Shown: piece by piece, positions 44,301-56,114 of the stretch
Position numbering within the stretch: the stretch's first letter is position 1
Layout of the letters: every line of letters begins with the position of its first letter
Assembly: GCF_963675165.1 (NCBI RefSeq)
Contig: NC_087388.1
Location: 2,334,800 to 2,398,799, forward strand
Direction of reading: 5' to 3'
DNA from: Halichondria panicea
Lineage: Eukaryota; Porifera; Demospongiae; Suberitida; Halichondriidae
Length of the DNA: 64,000 nucleotides
The notes under the pieces: generated by a model
Database searches by the model: none
What the model saw: the letters and a program-made list of their open reading frames with translations, nothing else
Told to the model about the DNA's origin: nothing
Program-made: the position numbers and the translations under genes

Positions 44301-46089
44301 CGCGAGGGTATAGGGTATGTTTTTTCATTGTTCAGGATATTCCATCTTTGTGATAGAGGGACATTTGCCTGCCTGTGAGGCTGACCAATTGTTAACACTC
44401 GTACCCGTGGAGCCACCAGCTGCTGGGAGGCAGCAAAGGGAGAGAGGAGGAGAACAACGAACTCTGATCCCTGAAGAAACATATGATGCTGACTTGGCAG
44501 CTGCTATGTCTGCAAGTTTAACAGATGGCCAGGGCAAATTTCAACCACCAGTGGACGAGCAGTATGATGTCGATTTGGCTGCTGCCATCTCAATGAGCAT
44601 GCAAGGTGGGTGTTAGCCTTATCCTATAGTGTTGTCCACAGGATATAATACCTGTATTTTGAGCTGACATTTGAGTAGGATTGATAGAGACAATATTATT
44701 GTACATCCCTTGTTATATAATATTAACCTTGAAGCCATGTCCCTTGACATTTCTCAATACTCAATTAATTTATTACCAGAATGTTTTGCGAGCATCAAAC
44801 GTATGCAACTTCGCGAGCGTTGATCACTTTGCAAAAATTAAATCGCAAAACCTAAATGTTTGCTGTAATTACACACGATCCCTGCCAGAACTAGATCGCA
44901 AAGGGTCATTTTTCTGCTGATTTGGCTCATTTGCAAACGTTTTTCATCGATAAAATAATTATTCTATTAATAATTATGGTAACTGGATTTGCAGCCTCAC
45001 TATAGATCTTAAAATTATGCCATATTCTGTGATGTCTAGTGTTTCTCCAACATATGTCGTCTAGTGGTTAAAAGTTTCTCTGAAGTATTCCTGTCTCATT
45101 ACCATGGTATTATTCATCACTTAGTGCCTATCAGCTTTAACCTGCTCAATTTGCAAGTCCCATGTGTGTATAAACAACCACGGAGTCACTCAAAGGGATT
45201 GAATTACACATTCTCACAACCAAAAGTTGGCAGGAATTCCATTCCAATACTCCCGTTATTGAGGACGGAATTTTATGAATTTCTAGTTCATGCAATTGTC
45301 ACTAGGCAGCTGTAAAGTGCTGTATCAACTGTGTGTATGCTCAGTGTTTAACCTTCCGTTTGAATTATGCTGCAGCTGATTCCTAACTGCAAGGATATAC
45401 CCTTCTCCCCACAATCATACGCAACAAAACCTAGTTCATACTGTTCATATGGAATTACATAGTTGCTGGTGTGTCATAATAGATGAAAGGTGAATCCAGT
45501 AGAAATGGGAAGTGTACATGACACACAGTGCACTGTTACCATGTGTCGTAGGAAGTAGACAGATAGAATATGACATGTTGTTTTGAAGTAGTGACTGTAT
45601 CTTTTCCACACCCAAACACGAGACTACTTCAAAGAGAATTGCTTTCGAATACACTCTCTGACTTGGGAGTGAATGAACAATCATTTTGACAACTTGGAGC
45701 TTATGTTTGCATCTTTATGCATTCAGCTTGAAATTTGCTGCTCATAATAAGAAAATTGTGGTATTTGGTACAATGTACTTCAATAGCAACAGTGTTAACA
45801 CTATCAGGTTTTGTTGAGCCCATAACTTTGGGTTTGAACTCGGTGCATGCTTTCTCGTAGGGAAGTGTTGACAGATAATCATTGTTTCTCAGTCTTTGAT
45901 CAGAATTGTTTGTGTCATTAATTTGATGCTCATACAGATTCGTCGACCAGTACTGAATCAGAGCCGAGTACCTTGACCAAACCATCTCGGCACTCAGACC
46001 GTCCGACATCAGATCAGCCTGTGTCAGAAGAGAGAGAGCTCACAGCAGAAGAACTAAGGTCCAAGAGACTAAAACACTTGGGCCAGTAA
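41319..46089 (+). CDS. ATXN3: Ataxin-3 (Josephin deubiquitinase) homologue
   Basis: Eight in-phase exons (41319-41342, 41398-41446, 41973-42133, 42471-42556, 42973-43039, 43130-43217, 44336-44605, 45938-46089) give 897 bp, 298 aa. The Josephin domain opens METIYHEKQEGQLCAQHCLN with Cys14, and continues NMDDSGYFS, NHDSHW with His119, and WFNLNSLL with Asn134. All three catalytic residues are at the same numbers as in human ataxin-3. Known role: cysteine protease trimming ubiquitin chains, in cytosol and nucleus. Two ubiquitin-interacting motifs follow (DADLAAAMSASL near 209-220 and DVDLAAAISMSM near 236-247). The tail LTAEELRSKR corresponds to the p97-binding region. There is no polyglutamine tract. 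The stop used is TAA immediately after CAG in exon 8, overlapping a GTAAGT that could instead splice to an exon near 46866 or 46885. Confidence 0.93.
42614..42795 (+). repeat. Tandem duplication of about 90 bp with GT microsatellite
   Basis: GTGTGTGTGTG, GCAGTTAGTACAAGCGGCCC and CCTATGAA..GACTAGTTGTT, TCCGAGCTAATTG and GCCTTCA occur twice in direct orientation. It lies in ataxin-3 intron 4, directly downstream of the exon 4 donor. Confidence 0.75.
43396..44003 (+). repeat. Dispersed repeat family, copy 3
   Basis: CCCGAGGCCGTGCCGCGGCC at the start, GCGCTGCGTTTACAGCATAG in the middle, GTTAAAGCTTCATTGTCGAG, and AGCCGAGGGTTTGCACTTTA at the end. It lies in ataxin-3 intron 6. Confidence 0.7.
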
Positions 46090-46117
46090 GTGAGAATAAT
46101 GGTAACATAATTTATGG

Positions 46118-46131
46118 GGGGGGGGGGGGGT
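46118..46131 (+). repeat. G homopolymer
   Basis: A run of 14 G residues lies about 30 bp after the predicted ataxin-3 stop. Non-coding. Confidence 0.8.
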
Positions 46132-46952
46132 CATCATGTATTGTATATTGATTTATGCACATTGTTCAGACGTGCAATATAAAAGCATTTTTGGGGTTCA
46201 TTATCACAAACGTATTTTTTACACCCATGACCTGTTTCGAATAGAGAGTGACATTAATTTTTAGAGAGTTATTTTCTCCCCATGCAGACCTTGAACATGC
46301 AGAACAACGTAATGACGAACTTATTCCCTGCTCTAATAGTTATTTACATTCTTCTGCAGTCATCTCATGCAATATCCAATATCATTACGTCATTGAGTCA
46401 ATTAATGAATGCATGCACGTTTTGTCAATAAACTTTGATTATGCATCTTTCTAAAAGAGTTTGTGTCAAGTTAAAGTGTCAAACGAGTCAGTGGATGGGT
46501 AAGCTTTGGCATGTTTAAGTGTAGTGAGTCAAGGTCCTGAGGATTATTTTGTGCAGACCTCTAAATCACCAGCTTTGTGTATATTCTTACAATCATAAAA
46601 TGTTATGTTCTTACTTTGCTGTCAGCAGTATTATACTAGAATGAGGCTGGCTTATATAATTGTTGGCATTCATCTGATATAGGTGTAGTGAATTGCTTGC
46701 TATAGGTGTACACCCTTTGCAGTTGCGTCCTTAGCTTGCTTACAGTACAACTCGTATCATATAAAATCAGGATACAATGCTTGCAGAGCATTATAAGTTT
46801 TATGTGAGTGGAAATATGCCATTAGGATAATCATTGTAGCTTAAAATATTTTGCGTGCTTTAATAATTATAATAGTTACGGCCCAACAGATCGAAGACAG
46901 CAGCACAGAGAGCAAGTTTACCAGTGAACTACCAACTCGGCCCAGCAGAGAA

Positions 46953-49900
46953 ATGGGAGCTGCAAACACCAAGATCATAAGTATGTGTATGTGTTATTGG
47001 CATCAAAGACTTATCCAATTTACTGCTACACGTGTAAAGTAAGATACACTATAGTTGAAACATAATTAAGAGACTATTAAAAACAATAATACCACTTTCA
47101 TTTGGAATCCCATGGTTGAATGACTGTATAGTTTTGCGTCAAGCTTACCTTCATGTGAACTAGATAGTCTGCTGTATTATAATTATTATAGCTATGATAG
47201 ATGATAATTAATTCTTCATTTTGTGTGTGTGTGACTTACCACACGCCAGGGATATTTTTGGTACTCCTTAGCTCAATGATTGCTAAGGACCCCCGCTTTT
47301 AAATTGCAAATAGATATGGCATGCAAGCGTCTAGTAATAGAGAAGTCAATGCAGTTAACGATGCGTGTCAATTGCTGGAAAGCTAACATTTGCCTTACTG
47401 TACAATTACCAAGTTTATTGTCCCAGAATTCCTTATTATTTAGCTCCCTTCTGAATAAAATTATAATGTGAGAAATTTACTTCGTATTTAAAACTACTGT
47501 TCTTCTTTTCTCACGCATTAGTTGATAGTATTAGAGAGAAGAGATCGAGTCACTATAAAATTATACTATAGTAGTACATTGCTTGTACATTATAAATGGG
47601 TGTCTTCGATACTATTATTAGCACGGTAATCTTACCATACCTTAGCTAACAGTATCCGACTCACACACAAGACTGATCTTGGATTGTCAGTATAACCTAT
47701 CTGTATATATAATTATATATTATGTGATCCCCAGACAGTCAGTGCTGGTAGACAGTACATACAATTATGTGTCTTGTGCCCTTACTCTATGCAACCCTTG
47801 TATATAGCATAGCAGCAATTTTTTTTATCCGATTGGAGTATATTGCTTGAGATTGGAGTATATTGCTTGAGTCTATCCCGGCATTTGCAGTGGGCTAGGG
47901 TATACGTGGATGCTGTTTTCATTGGTGATGTTTTCTGATCCATTCTGCAGATGCCTTATCTGGGGTTCTTACCAGGAGGGACTCCAAAAGGGAGGAAGGT
48001 ATAAACTACATCTGATATTTACTACTGTATTCATTAGTGACATTGAATAGGGGTATAATTATAGTCCTTTGAAGTAGGAATGTCAATACTGAAAGTTGTG
48101 GTGTGTTGTTAAGTCAGGTTATCTGGCTATAATATAGTGACCTATAGCTGCATGTGTTTACAAACATGCATGGCCTTTGGTGGGTGAGAGAGAGCCCCCT
48201 ATATCTACTCTTGGCAGAATTTTGCCTGGCTGAATCCTTCAGGGTAAGTATTATGCCCACTTCTTACTTGTGAAGTTGTCATAGACATCCTCCTAACATA
48301 CATCCCAAAAGATAAAAGGATTTACTCTTGTTGATATGTAAACCTTGTTGCTTTAATCAGATAGGTTTCAAACATGAGACAATTTGGATGCTTTTAAAAT
48401 TGTTTTAGAATGAAGCTACCACATGAAACAGATAACTTTTGAAGCCACATCAGACTACTGCTGGATCAAACCACTTGATATTGTTAGATGGCTATCTATT
48501 TACCTATGATCTCTCTTTGTTGCAAGAAAAACCATCAAAAGGCTGTTGATCAATAACTTCAGCTTACTCTTTTTGTAAAGCTGTTTCCAAAATTAATGGT
48601 TTGTATTGTGCCTTTGAAGACATTGAAGACATGTTTTCAAAAGCAACATGTGTATATATCTTGTGATCTCGTTTTTTTATCCAGGCACTAAGACGCTGTT
48701 CCGAGTCCGTTCCAACAGTCTTGATTCCATCAGTACAGCTCTCAGTTTTGGATCTGCACCTGAACGTCAGCCACCCTCCAGAGCCTCGTCCCTGGACAAC
48801 CTCCACACTGCACCAAAATACTCGAGAGTGATTAACATTCATGGCAAGGAGTACATATTACTTGACAATGAGTCAATAGCCAGTCGTATTGCAGATCGAA
48901 AGGAAAATACCTCACGACATGCTCGTGTAAGGGAAAGTCCCTCATTGCAAGATAGAGGAGTTCCATCACCACGAGTGACGAGGAGGGAGGTGTTGCGTAC
49001 CCGGTCTGATCCTGTTCGGAGCATATCTCATTTTGTGAAAGAGCCAGATCAGTTTTCTGACAACTTTGTGACCGAAGACTCAGCAGAAAGATCTCTGGTA
49101 GACGACTCTCAAGATTCTCAGGTGTGTGTATGGGAGAAAAAATTCTAGTACAAACTATAAGTTGCGTTTCCTAAGTATGCTTAGCTTTAATAAATGTGTC
49201 CTGGTTTAGGCTTCATCATTGCTATAGTTAGAGTATAGGTTGCTGGACTAAAGCTACATAGCAACTAGCTGTTGTGGAATTTTAATTGCCTAACAACTAA
49301 CTTTTTGACAACCACCACCTTCAGTGTGGAATGCTTTGAGTAGCTTTATTAAAAGTCAGTTGATCATTGTTGTGAGCTATAGACCACCTGCTGCATGTTA
49401 CACTTCTACTTGCAGGGGATATAGCTATTGAATATTAGTAGCTTTATAGCAGCTATTCAATCCCAGTACCTTGATATACTGTTGTGAATGTCATTATTCC
49501 AGCAGAGCAAGCCACAATTATAGAGATTCATTACCTTCTGAAATGGCCACTTCCCTATCTGTAGACACTTTCCCATGCATGTGTAGTAAAATTAGGTGGA
49601 GCAGGTATTATATTCATGGAAATGTGTGGCAGAGTTCCTGTTACTGGTATAGACAGTGTGTACCAGCAATAGCTACATTATTGTAACAGCTAGGGCTCAT
49701 CCAAAGAGTAGTACTCTGTTACTGCCTGGGTTGTTGCTGTAAATGAAGTACAAGGAAAGCGCTACTTATAGGTCCATAAACAGCATTCAGAAATTAGTCA
49801 ATAGTTACCAGGAAGGACATTTATAGGTGTTTCAGACTTTGACACAAAATTCCTTTGGTGGGAAAGGTCTTTGAGTTTAATTGCGAACAGTGGCAACTAG

Positions 49901-52900
49901 ACCCAAACAAAAGCACTTAGGAATTCTGCAATTACTACCTGACAAGTATACCTTAATTGAATTGTGTCTTTTCCCATTGCAGGATCTCTCTACTGAGTCG
50001 AAAACACAGTTTATGCCAACCAGGTCAATTCTGAAGGACAGAAAGGTGACTTTTTAGAGTCTCATAGAAAGTAATTAACCATTGGCTCATGGCCCTCCCA
50101 CACCCCAAAGCTAACAAATCAACTCAAACTAGCTGCCTTGTTGGGAGCTATTCCACAAACAACTATTTAATTGTTATTTGGCAGCTGGGTGTAAGCTGTG
50201 CCTGTGGGTGTTAGATACTGACACATGTGTGAGTATGAATAATTAAGATCCCTTAGCTTTGATGTGAGGGTGACCAAAGAGAAAGCTTGAGGTTCCAGAC
50301 TTTTGATGTTTGAGGTGTACACTAGAATTTCTTGATATGAGGTGTGAGGAGTATTGATAAAGAAGTGTTTTGCCTTCTGTGGTGAGGTGTTGTATAGTAT
50401 TCATGTGGGTACTAAAAAGTGTTGTTGGTGGTAAGGTGATCTTTGTAAAGTTACTTTGAGGCTTAAGAACCACCTTCTATGAATATCATTATGCAGTATT
50501 TTGTGCAACTTGCAAGCTCATTCCACATATTTACTGTAACTATGGGCTAGCATTCACCTTTCCCCATGCAGACCGGATCCTCCCTGGACCAAACCTCAGC
50601 AAGTCTGCCTGATGACCCTGATCTGCTCTCCAAGCTACTGAGTGACTACCCTCAGATAGCACCGTCTGTGCTCTCCAAGCTGACTCCAGAGGTATGTATT
50701 GTCTGTACAGTTATTACAAAACAGTGAGTCTGTTGATAGTTGATAGCTCCCTCCATAATTCATTCCATATGTAATCTCTAGCCGTATATTAATTAACTTT
50801 GGGGCTAACCCTCCCTATCAAGCCCAAAGGGGTTGCATCTCTATAATACGATGCCCGAGTCCTCGATCGGCAGGATCCTGATTATTGACTATATGCATTC
50901 GCAGCTATTATGTAATTATTATCTATCTGTTGGAGAATTATACCATCACTGTGATGTAGATTGTTTGTTTTTGTTGGTCCAGTCAGGAAGTCTTCCTGTA
51001 TAATTACCCAATCAACTGTTTGGGATCTATTTGTAAACAGGCTCAAGGTATACCAAAGGAATATGCACTCCATACCACCTTGATCTTTCAAAACATGCAT
51101 TCATATGCTTCCTCTAAAGAGCCTGTAATCTTTCTTACATCTAAACTTATTAATTTGAGTTTTGGGTTGACAATTAATTAAGGCATCCCCTTCTTTGGTT
51201 GTACCATTGATTACTGACAATTATATCATGTAACGGAGAGTTGTTAATTAGTTTTTATTGAAGGAGCTTACTCTTATACCTCACTGTAAGCTTCACCCAC
51301 TACAGGATAAATATTTTGTATATCCCTACTAGAAGAAGGATAAATTTGGTATTTTAGTTGTTACTATACATTGTACATGCAGTAGCTTGGTTGTGTGTGT
51401 GTATACATGCAGTCGTTATAGTATTATAGCTGAGTCCCTCATTCGTTTTGGCATTGGGTGTGAATGGTGTATTTTATTACTTAACTCTACTTGTTTGTTG
51501 TTTTGCTAGCCTAATGTGTCCATGCATGTGCATGTGTGTGTATGTGATCCAAATCAAGTTATATCCAGTCCCACAACACTCCTGTTTGCTGGTGCTTGTT
51601 GGATTCCAGCTTATTTGGTACAATCAATACTTTTTGAACTTTTGATTTGTGTCTATCATAGCAAGCCAAAGAAATTAATATATATTTATGGCTGCATTAA
51701 ATTCTTTGCTTTGGGTAATTGTCTGTGGTATGTCTATGCAAGTGTGATGTTCCTTTGTCCTATACCACTATGAAAACTGGAACATGGGGTTATTGCAAGC
51801 ATCTGTTGTTGGTTGGTGCATGTACAGCTATATTTTTTGTTCATTGATCTACTTGTTCTTCATGCATAATTATCATTTTGTCAAATAACTAGCTGAGTGT
51901 TCTGTACACATGCAGCTGCAATCGCATAATCTTTATGATCTTGTAATTATTCTGTTAACACTCCTTGGATTTTCTTCACTCGCTATTGTTTGTAAAAGAG
52001 CTGGTTGTCTTAAAGGCACTCCCTTTATTGGATGGTACACTCTCTCTATAGAATAGTTAGGTGTGGCAAATAGCAGTGGCTTAATCAAAGGGAACAAAGT
52101 GTGCATGCTCTGTGTGTGCATGGTTACATGTACATACAATAATTACATTATGTATGCACAATACCTCTCCTGAGGTAATTTCTGAGGTAATTTCTTAATT
52201 ACGGCCATGTTGTTTGCACACAGCACTTAATTCCACACACCACATGCATACACAACAGGAGTGGGATCAGGTTTTCAATTTCACTTTTGCCAGTCTTGGA
52301 AAATCACTGCAACTAATCAAACAACTCATTGAGAATCAGGCCTTAAACGTTCCAGAAAGCAGAGAAACAAACACCAGTTTCGATTCTCTAGCTCACAAGC
52401 ATGTAACAATTAACGAAGAAGTTTCCACATCTACCTATGATCGTGGCTCCATTGTGGCGGGTATAGATGGCACCACCTCCGTGCAAACACCAAGTAGTCG
52501 TGAGAAACCAAAACAGAGAAGACAAAGAAAGGACAGACCTAACTCTCTCCCTCCCGTCTATCTGAGAAGCACCGAGTCGCCTGAGTCGTGGAGAGAGCCA
52601 ATGTTGGATGAATTTGCTCCCACACATTCCAGAGCTAGAGCAAATAGTCACGAGGGAAGCTATTACAGAAGGTGTGTGGATATAACTAGGGCTTCTTTTG
52701 CCTTTATGCAGTAACAGGGTGTTTGATTGTGTGCATGTCATTCTATTGAGTTCATGTAAGCCTATGTGCCAGGTAAGGCAGTGGCGGATCCAGGGGGAGA
52801 TCCCAGGGTGCCACGGATCCCCCCTTTCATGCAGTCTAGCTATTGCAGCCTTGTCAGAAGAGTGCGTAGCAAATTTGTTGATTGTAATAATAATGAAAGC

Positions 52901-55580
52901 ACCGCAGGTGCAGGTGCTGATGCCTCGGTGGAGGTGCCAAAATTACATAACATAAAGCTACTAATAGCTTTTATACACACATTATATCATGATGAATACT
53001 TTTGTATTAATTGCACGCAAACGAAGATGATCGAACATAATAATATTGTTGTTAATAAACGATGGATGCCAAAAGTTCAAGTCTAAAATAATATTATTAA
53101 TGGCTGCATCATGCAAGCAGAGCCTTAATTGCAGCTCTATTCTCACTCTTGCAGCTATAGCTACCAATAGCTAGCGTTCTACTGAGCTAACTAGTGTTCA
53201 AGCTGGCGCTGTGCTAATGCCTCTCGCCATGATTTGCTTTCGCTCAAAAGTATAGAAGAGGAAGTATAGAAGAGGAAAAAGTGTATAAAATAATCTGTCT
53301 AAAACTGACTTGCATCTATTCAATTGTATAATTATGGTATCATTGTTGTGGTAGCAATAAAGAAGAAGATTTTGTTTTATTTCATAAAGTTAGCTTATCT
53401 ATATAAAGTCACTGAGAAGAAAAGACTTATTACATGCATCTATTGTTATATTATGTGGCTTTAATACCAGGACCTCAAGAAAGAAGAAAATTGATTCTTC
53501 CAGGATCTGTAGTTCAGTGTATAATTATAATATCTAAGAAGAAAAGACTTGTGTACATGCATATTGTTATCTATAATTGTTATATAGTAGTGTTTTGTGG
53601 CTTGTGGATCTTGGATATCACATGGGAATGAGCGTGCATGCGTATTACATCCACAGGAATAATTAAAGGGTGTGTCCAAAGAGATCAAAGCGACTAAATA
53701 CAGGAATACTCCAAAGTACTTTGACCTCTAGAATAAATAAATTCTGTGCATGCGCGTACAATTTAAAACTGTGTACAGGCGGCTGGCTCTGTCTTATAGC
53801 TTCATACTCCTACTCTCTCCTCCTCCTTCTATATAGCGGAGTCTTACAAGTTAATGGTGGCTGGTATGAAGAATAGTGGCTAGGGTCTACAAGTGCTGGT
53901 GGAATGAAGAATGGAATGGTGGCTACAAGTTCTGGTGTGAATTAGAATGGTGGCTGATTGTGATTTTGAAATGGATGTTCGTTAATTGAGTGTCAACAAT
54001 AGAGCTAGTGCTCATAATCCTTGCCAGTACATGTATATGGACTTTTTAGCGTCAGATTTTCTAGAAACTTAAGTTATGTTCCTTTCCTTTGGTTTGCCCA
54101 TGCTCTAAATGTCATCTATAGGCTCCTGAGTTTTGCTCTGTTTACCACTCTAATCACTCTATATCAGCTGCTCCAATATTGGAGTAAGTCTGTCAGCTAT
54201 TTACTTATTCACCCAATTTTTAAAGCCTACTCAATTTCTTTCGCTTTTGTTTAGCTTCACTCAAAGAGATCAATTTCACAAATGGCTACTGCTAGCTAGC
54301 TGTTTTAACAGGTATTTTCTGAGTCTTGTAGCTAACAAAAAGCTAGCGCTTTAGTGCAAGGCTAACTCATATGTTGAATAGAAAGTTTGTGCGGACAGAT
54401 GATGCTATGAAAGATTCTGAAGAGACTGCAACAGCCTTCAATGTGAGTCAAAGTAGCCATAACTCGAGAAAGAAGCTTTAGTTTGCTAATCTACAAATCA
54501 AAATCCAAGAGAACGTGGCTAGAAGCCTATAGAAGCTGTTAGTTTTCATCGCATTGCAACCGTTGAGCAGTTACAGCTGCAACAGACACACACACACACA
54601 CACACACAGCCAGCTTTACCGTATCCCTCGTGCGGCTACGCCTCGAGGCATAACTACTAAGTAGAGTAGCAACACTCAGTGAACAAATTTGCTACGCACT
54701 CTTCTGACAAGGCTGCAATGGCATTCCAATTAGGCATAACTCAAGAACGAAGCATTATTTTGCAAATCCACGAATTAAAATCCAAGAGAACATGACTAGA
54801 AGCCTATAGAAATGCTTTTATACTTGTACTTCATTAATTGATCCTTGAGTAGCTGTAGCAGTCTACACACACACACACTGCTGTATACCTTGCTTGCGCA
54901 TGCGCACCGAGGCATAATAATAATGATAATGATAATAATCGTTATTTTGCAGATGTTCTTCTGACCCGACCAAAAACAGGCTTTCCAAGCCAGAGCAGCC
55001 CTATCCTTGCAGCAGTCGCACTAGAAGGAAGAAAATTGCCAGAGCCCAGCGAAACCCAGATGCTCCTGTTGACACATCCCTCGATGATAACTGTCCCGGT
55101 GTAGCAAAAATTCGTAGAGCCCCACGTTTCTGTAGTCACTATGTTGATCGGGAAAGAAAACCAAAAAAAGATCGAAGTGATGATCAATTGCCATACATCC
55201 CACGTAAAAGTATACGTCCTGCAACAACGATGCTTAAACATGCCACAGAGATTACGGAGGAAAGCATTGCAAGTGCTTTTGCACGGTCCACCCACAAAAG
55301 GTTTGGAACAAAACATGGGAGTATAGAGAATGATGAATTAGGAGTGATCGATTTAGGTTTGTCGAGACATTCGAGAAGATTCGCACACAGATGGGAAGAT
55401 CTGGACTCTCCTTCTACAGATATGGCTGTAAGGTCTCTCGACCTTAACCATCCATCGATGCTTAAACCTACCAGGACGAAAAAATCGGACAATAACCATT
55501 ATACAGGGATTTGCACACCTCAAACTTTGATTCATAGTCATAATCATTACCACCATATCATAAATTATACACAATCCTGA
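46953..55580 (+). CDS. Unrecognised seven-exon gene, possibly N-myristoylated basic protein
   Basis: Seven in-phase exons (46953-46980, 47951-47998, 48685-49121, 49983-50045, 50572-50691, 52259-52671, 54953-55580) give 1737 bp, 578 aa. I do not recognise the family. The first ATG, within an exon beginning at 46885, gives MGAANTK, which fits the N-myristoylation pattern G-x-x-x-T; upstream in-frame codons in that exon leave a longer start possible. Residues 26-170 are Ser/Arg-rich (RVRSNSLDSISTAL, SRASSLDNLHT, NIHGKEYILLDNES). Residues 193-260 are helical (DPDLLSKLLSDYPQIAPSVL, WDQVFNFTFASLGKSLQLIK). A basic cluster RTRRKKIARAQR lies near 392-403. The C-terminal exon has RRAPRFCSHYVDRERK and AFARSTHKRFG, and ends in His/Asn-rich residues. 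No signal peptide or membrane segment. It could be a cytoskeletal or signalling scaffold; that is a guess. Confidence 0.72.
47833..47874 (+). repeat. Two tandem copies of a 21-bp unit
   Basis: GATTGGAGTATATTGCTTGA occurs twice in succession in intron 1 of the unrecognised gene. Confidence 0.85.
52774..52830 (+). repeat. hAT-like terminal motif
   Basis: GCAGTGGCGGATCCAGGGGG is a motif commonly seen at hAT-type element ends (from memory). No matching opposite end was identified nearby. Confidence 0.4.
53190..54660. repeat. Second copy of the ANKH-intron segment, split by a 580-bp extra stretch
   Basis: 53190-53690 and 54270-54660 match 4030-4865 in the same order and orientation. Between them lies sequence absent from the first copy. 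CAAAGAGATCAA occurs at both junctions (about 53677-53688 and 54262-54273) and once in the first copy (4482-4493). This fits either an insertion with a 12-bp duplication or deletion between direct repeats in the first copy. It lies in the last intron of the unrecognised gene. Confidence 0.8.
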
Positions 55581-56114
55581 CTGCAGCTTGTTGTGTGTTG
55601 TTCAACCACTTATCTTATTATATCCCACCAATTAATATTCCAAGGCAAAATTATTTATTTCTCATTTTATAATTATGTGATCATTTGCAATCATTAATTT
55701 GTGGCATAATTATGTTACTATACACTTACAGTGTTTCAAGGAATAGGGGCTGTACTATAATTATAATAATAGTATAAGACTCGTGCATCAGGAGGCTATT
55801 GCAATGTGCATGCATGTGTACACTAAATTAAGTTCATGATCGTATAAGAAATGAAACGGCTACAATGATTATAAAAAATTAATAATAATAGAGACCCATG
55901 CAGAGACTCTTGCATGGTGATGATAATAAGTGATACAATAAATTAATACAACTTTTGCTTGCTATGTCGAGGCTCTTTTTTTTTACTTTATTGTACGGGT
56001 TGAGGTAAAGTTCATAATACTTAAAAGTGAATTTCGATTTCGGTCAGCCTCAGCAGTACAGTTCCTACGTAAATAATTTACTGTAATGTAGTGTACAGGT
56101 AACAAGCTCAAGCA

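Noticed and set aside
46298..46454. Short hydrophobic frame starting MQNNVMTNLFP
   Set aside because: Only 44 codons, no splice partner in phase, no resemblance to known proteins.
48216..48241. Micro-exon flanked by CAG and GTAAGT in the unrecognised gene
   Set aside because: Skipping it keeps the frame (phase 1 to phase 1) into exon 3; including it shifts the frame of exon 3.
48564..48842. Antisense open frame over exon 3 of the unrecognised gene
   Set aside because: The plus-strand frame has matching splice phases and longer continuity, so the minus frame is a shadow.
41319..55580. Single fused gene joining ataxin-3 and the downstream unrecognised protein
   Set aside because: The phase after ataxin-3 exon 8 does not match the entry frame of the 46885 exon; joining them gives a stop.
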